From Algivirga pacifica (GTDB taxonomy: Bacteria; Bacteroidota; Bacteroidia; Cytophagales; Flammeovirgaceae), in assembly GCF_039543525.1 (NCBI RefSeq), contig NZ_BAABJX010000047.1, positions 1 through 26,346 on the forward strand: 26,346 nt of DNA, read 5' to 3'. Shown in pieces: positions 25,754-26,346 of the stretch. The notes under the pieces were generated by a model, which was not told the DNA's origin, made no database searches, and saw only the letters and a program-made list of their open reading frames with translations. The number at the start of each line of letters is the position of its first letter. The first letter of the stretch is position 1. A program made the translations under genes and the position numbers.

Positions 25754-26101
25754 ATGGAAAGATTATTAACTAAAGAGGAATTGCCAATTGGGTTTGAATA
25801 TCCTTTGTCATTCCTAACGATTGTAAATCAAAATCTTGTAGATTTTGACCCTTGGATCATTCTAACGGAAAAGCGTCTAAGAGAAAGGTTATCTGGAGTG
25901 AAACAACGGTACCCTAATAGAGAATTAGTTCCTTTCGCAAGAAGGGAAGATAATGATGATATAGCCTGTTTTGAAAATCAAAAAGGGGTAGTCATTATCC
26001 ATGATTTTGCATCAGAAGGGTATGAAGGAGGAAAAGAAGTTATATCTTTTTGGGACTATTTTAGATTAATGGTTGAGGATATGATAGAATACAACAGCTA
26101 A
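25754..26101 (+). CDS. SUKH-like (SMI1/KNR4 family) second immunity protein
   Basis: The 115-residue product has the pattern LPIGFEYP near the N-terminus, then DPWIIL, LVPFARREDNDDIACFEN (residues about 57-74), VVIIHDFASEGYE (about 79-91) and FWDYFRLMVEDMIEY. This matches SMI1/KNR4 (SUKH) immunity proteins found beside many polymorphic toxins; confidence in the family is fairly high, from motif memory. It lies 23 bp after the first immunity gene and 10 bp before spacer copy 3. No toxin fragment sits directly upstream of it, so it could be a second immunity to the same toxin or an orphan kept after its own toxin was lost. Confidence 0.75.
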   Translation: MERLLTKEELPIGFEYPLSFLTIVNQNLVDFDPWIILTEKRLRERLSGVKQRYPNRELVPFARREDNDDIACFENQKGVVIIHDFASEGYEGGKEVISFWDYFRLMVEDMIEYNS

Positions 26102-26116
26102 ATCTTATCTTCCCTA

Positions 26117-26180
26117 TTCAAAGAGTTCAGCTTTACAATACTGATCCGATAGGCTGAATAGCGATAAAGCGCTCTTTGAA
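26117..26180 (+). other. Conserved stem-loop in spacer copy 3, with a compensatory change
   Basis: TTCAAAGAG (26117-26125) pairs with CTCTTTGAA (26172-26180), and GCTTTA (26130-26135) pairs with TAAAGC (26165-26170). A at 26135 and T at 26165 replace the G and C seen at the matching positions in copies 1 and 2, so pairing is kept while both bases changed. Confidence 0.8.
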
Positions 26181-26235
26181 CAAGCATTTTTGCAGCAAAG
26201 CATATTAACCATTTACGTGTTTCTAAGAATTTCCC

Positions 26236-26270
26236 AAGCCTCCCACACCACCAAGTAGGGAGGCTTTTTT
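26236..26270 (+). terminator. Intrinsic terminator before cassette 3
   Basis: AAGCCTCCC (26236-26244) pairs with GGGAGGCTT (26258-26266), followed by T through 26270. It would stop transcripts coming from the cassette 2 immunity genes. Confidence 0.85.
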
Positions 26271-26294
26271 ATACCCACTTTACCCATACAAATT

Positions 26295-26346
26295 CTTTTG
26301 GCCAGCAAATCCAGGCCCGCAGCTTTACCACCGATGCCTATCGCTA
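26295..26346 (+). CDS. Start of displaced Rhs cassette 3, cut by the window edge
   Basis: The frame continues the shared Rhs core segment (FGQQIQARSFTTDAYR) with one visible silent difference (CAG for CAA) from the main gene. No start codon precedes it. Its toxin lies beyond the window, so its identity cannot be given. Confidence 0.75.

Larger units (their letters stand above)
26112..26294 (+). repeat. Inter-cassette spacer, copy 3
   Basis: This spacer has the same order as copies 1 and 2: stem-loop 26117-26180, terminator 26236-26270, CCATACAAATTC, then the Rhs core segment. Its length is 183 bp. It shows that another displaced tip begins at the right edge. Confidence 0.88.

Noticed and set aside
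22146..26294. CRISPR-like or integron-like array
   Set aside because: There are only three long spacers with toxin genes between them, no short regular repeats, no cas or integrase gene, and no recognisable attC site.

Overview
The window looks like a Bacteroidota chromosome, probably Cytophagales-like. It is AT-rich, has Bacteroidota-style Rhs proteins with hallmarks such as GWNLNPG, HPEYCHY and SNHLGNV, uses few Shine-Dalgarno sites, and contains PKD-like and CBM-like surface modules. I identify the organism from protein style only. Every supported gene is on the + strand.

Layout. (1) 3-1592 is the 3' end of a fibre-like gene built from 273-bp tandem repeats and closed by a coiled coil. 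(2) 1670-14076 carries five genes for exported proteins: an Ig/PKD-like multidomain protein, a small lipoprotein, a 1576-residue SpvB/TcB-like Rhs-associated protein, a PKD/jelly-roll protein ending in one YD-type Rhs block, and a small secreted protein. (3) 14127-21776 is the main rhs gene. It has a Sec signal peptide, a large N-terminal region, a LamG-like domain, YD repeats, the Rhs core and a variable C-terminal toxin. A membrane immunity gene overlaps it by ATGA (21773-22120). (4) 22146 to the window end is an array of displaced Rhs tips. Each unit has a roughly 182-bp spacer (stem-loop plus intrinsic terminator), a short copy of the Rhs core crossover segment, a different toxin C-terminus without a normal start codon, and one or two immunity genes. 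Two complete displaced units and the beginning of a third lie in the window.

How the parts may work together. The exported proteins and the main Rhs probably form a surface toxin-delivery assembly; no VgrG, PAAR or Hcp gene is visible. The main gene expresses one toxin tip. Downstream tips can replace it by recombination in the shared segment (20674-20747, 22328-22400, 24267-24339, 26295 onward). The main gene already looks mosaic: its sequence after the shared segment differs strongly from the displaced units, which resemble each other for about 230 bp. The predicted toxins are a putative metal-dependent hydrolase (active tip, with a membrane immunity protein), a tip with a recognisable but biochemically unassigned C-terminal motif, and a HYD1-type ADP-ribosyltransferase accompanied by a SUKH-like second immunity gene.

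The observation most worth following is the spacer. Its stem-loop occurs in all three copies and shows a compensatory base change between copies (G-C in two, A-T in the third), so base pairing itself appears to be under selection.
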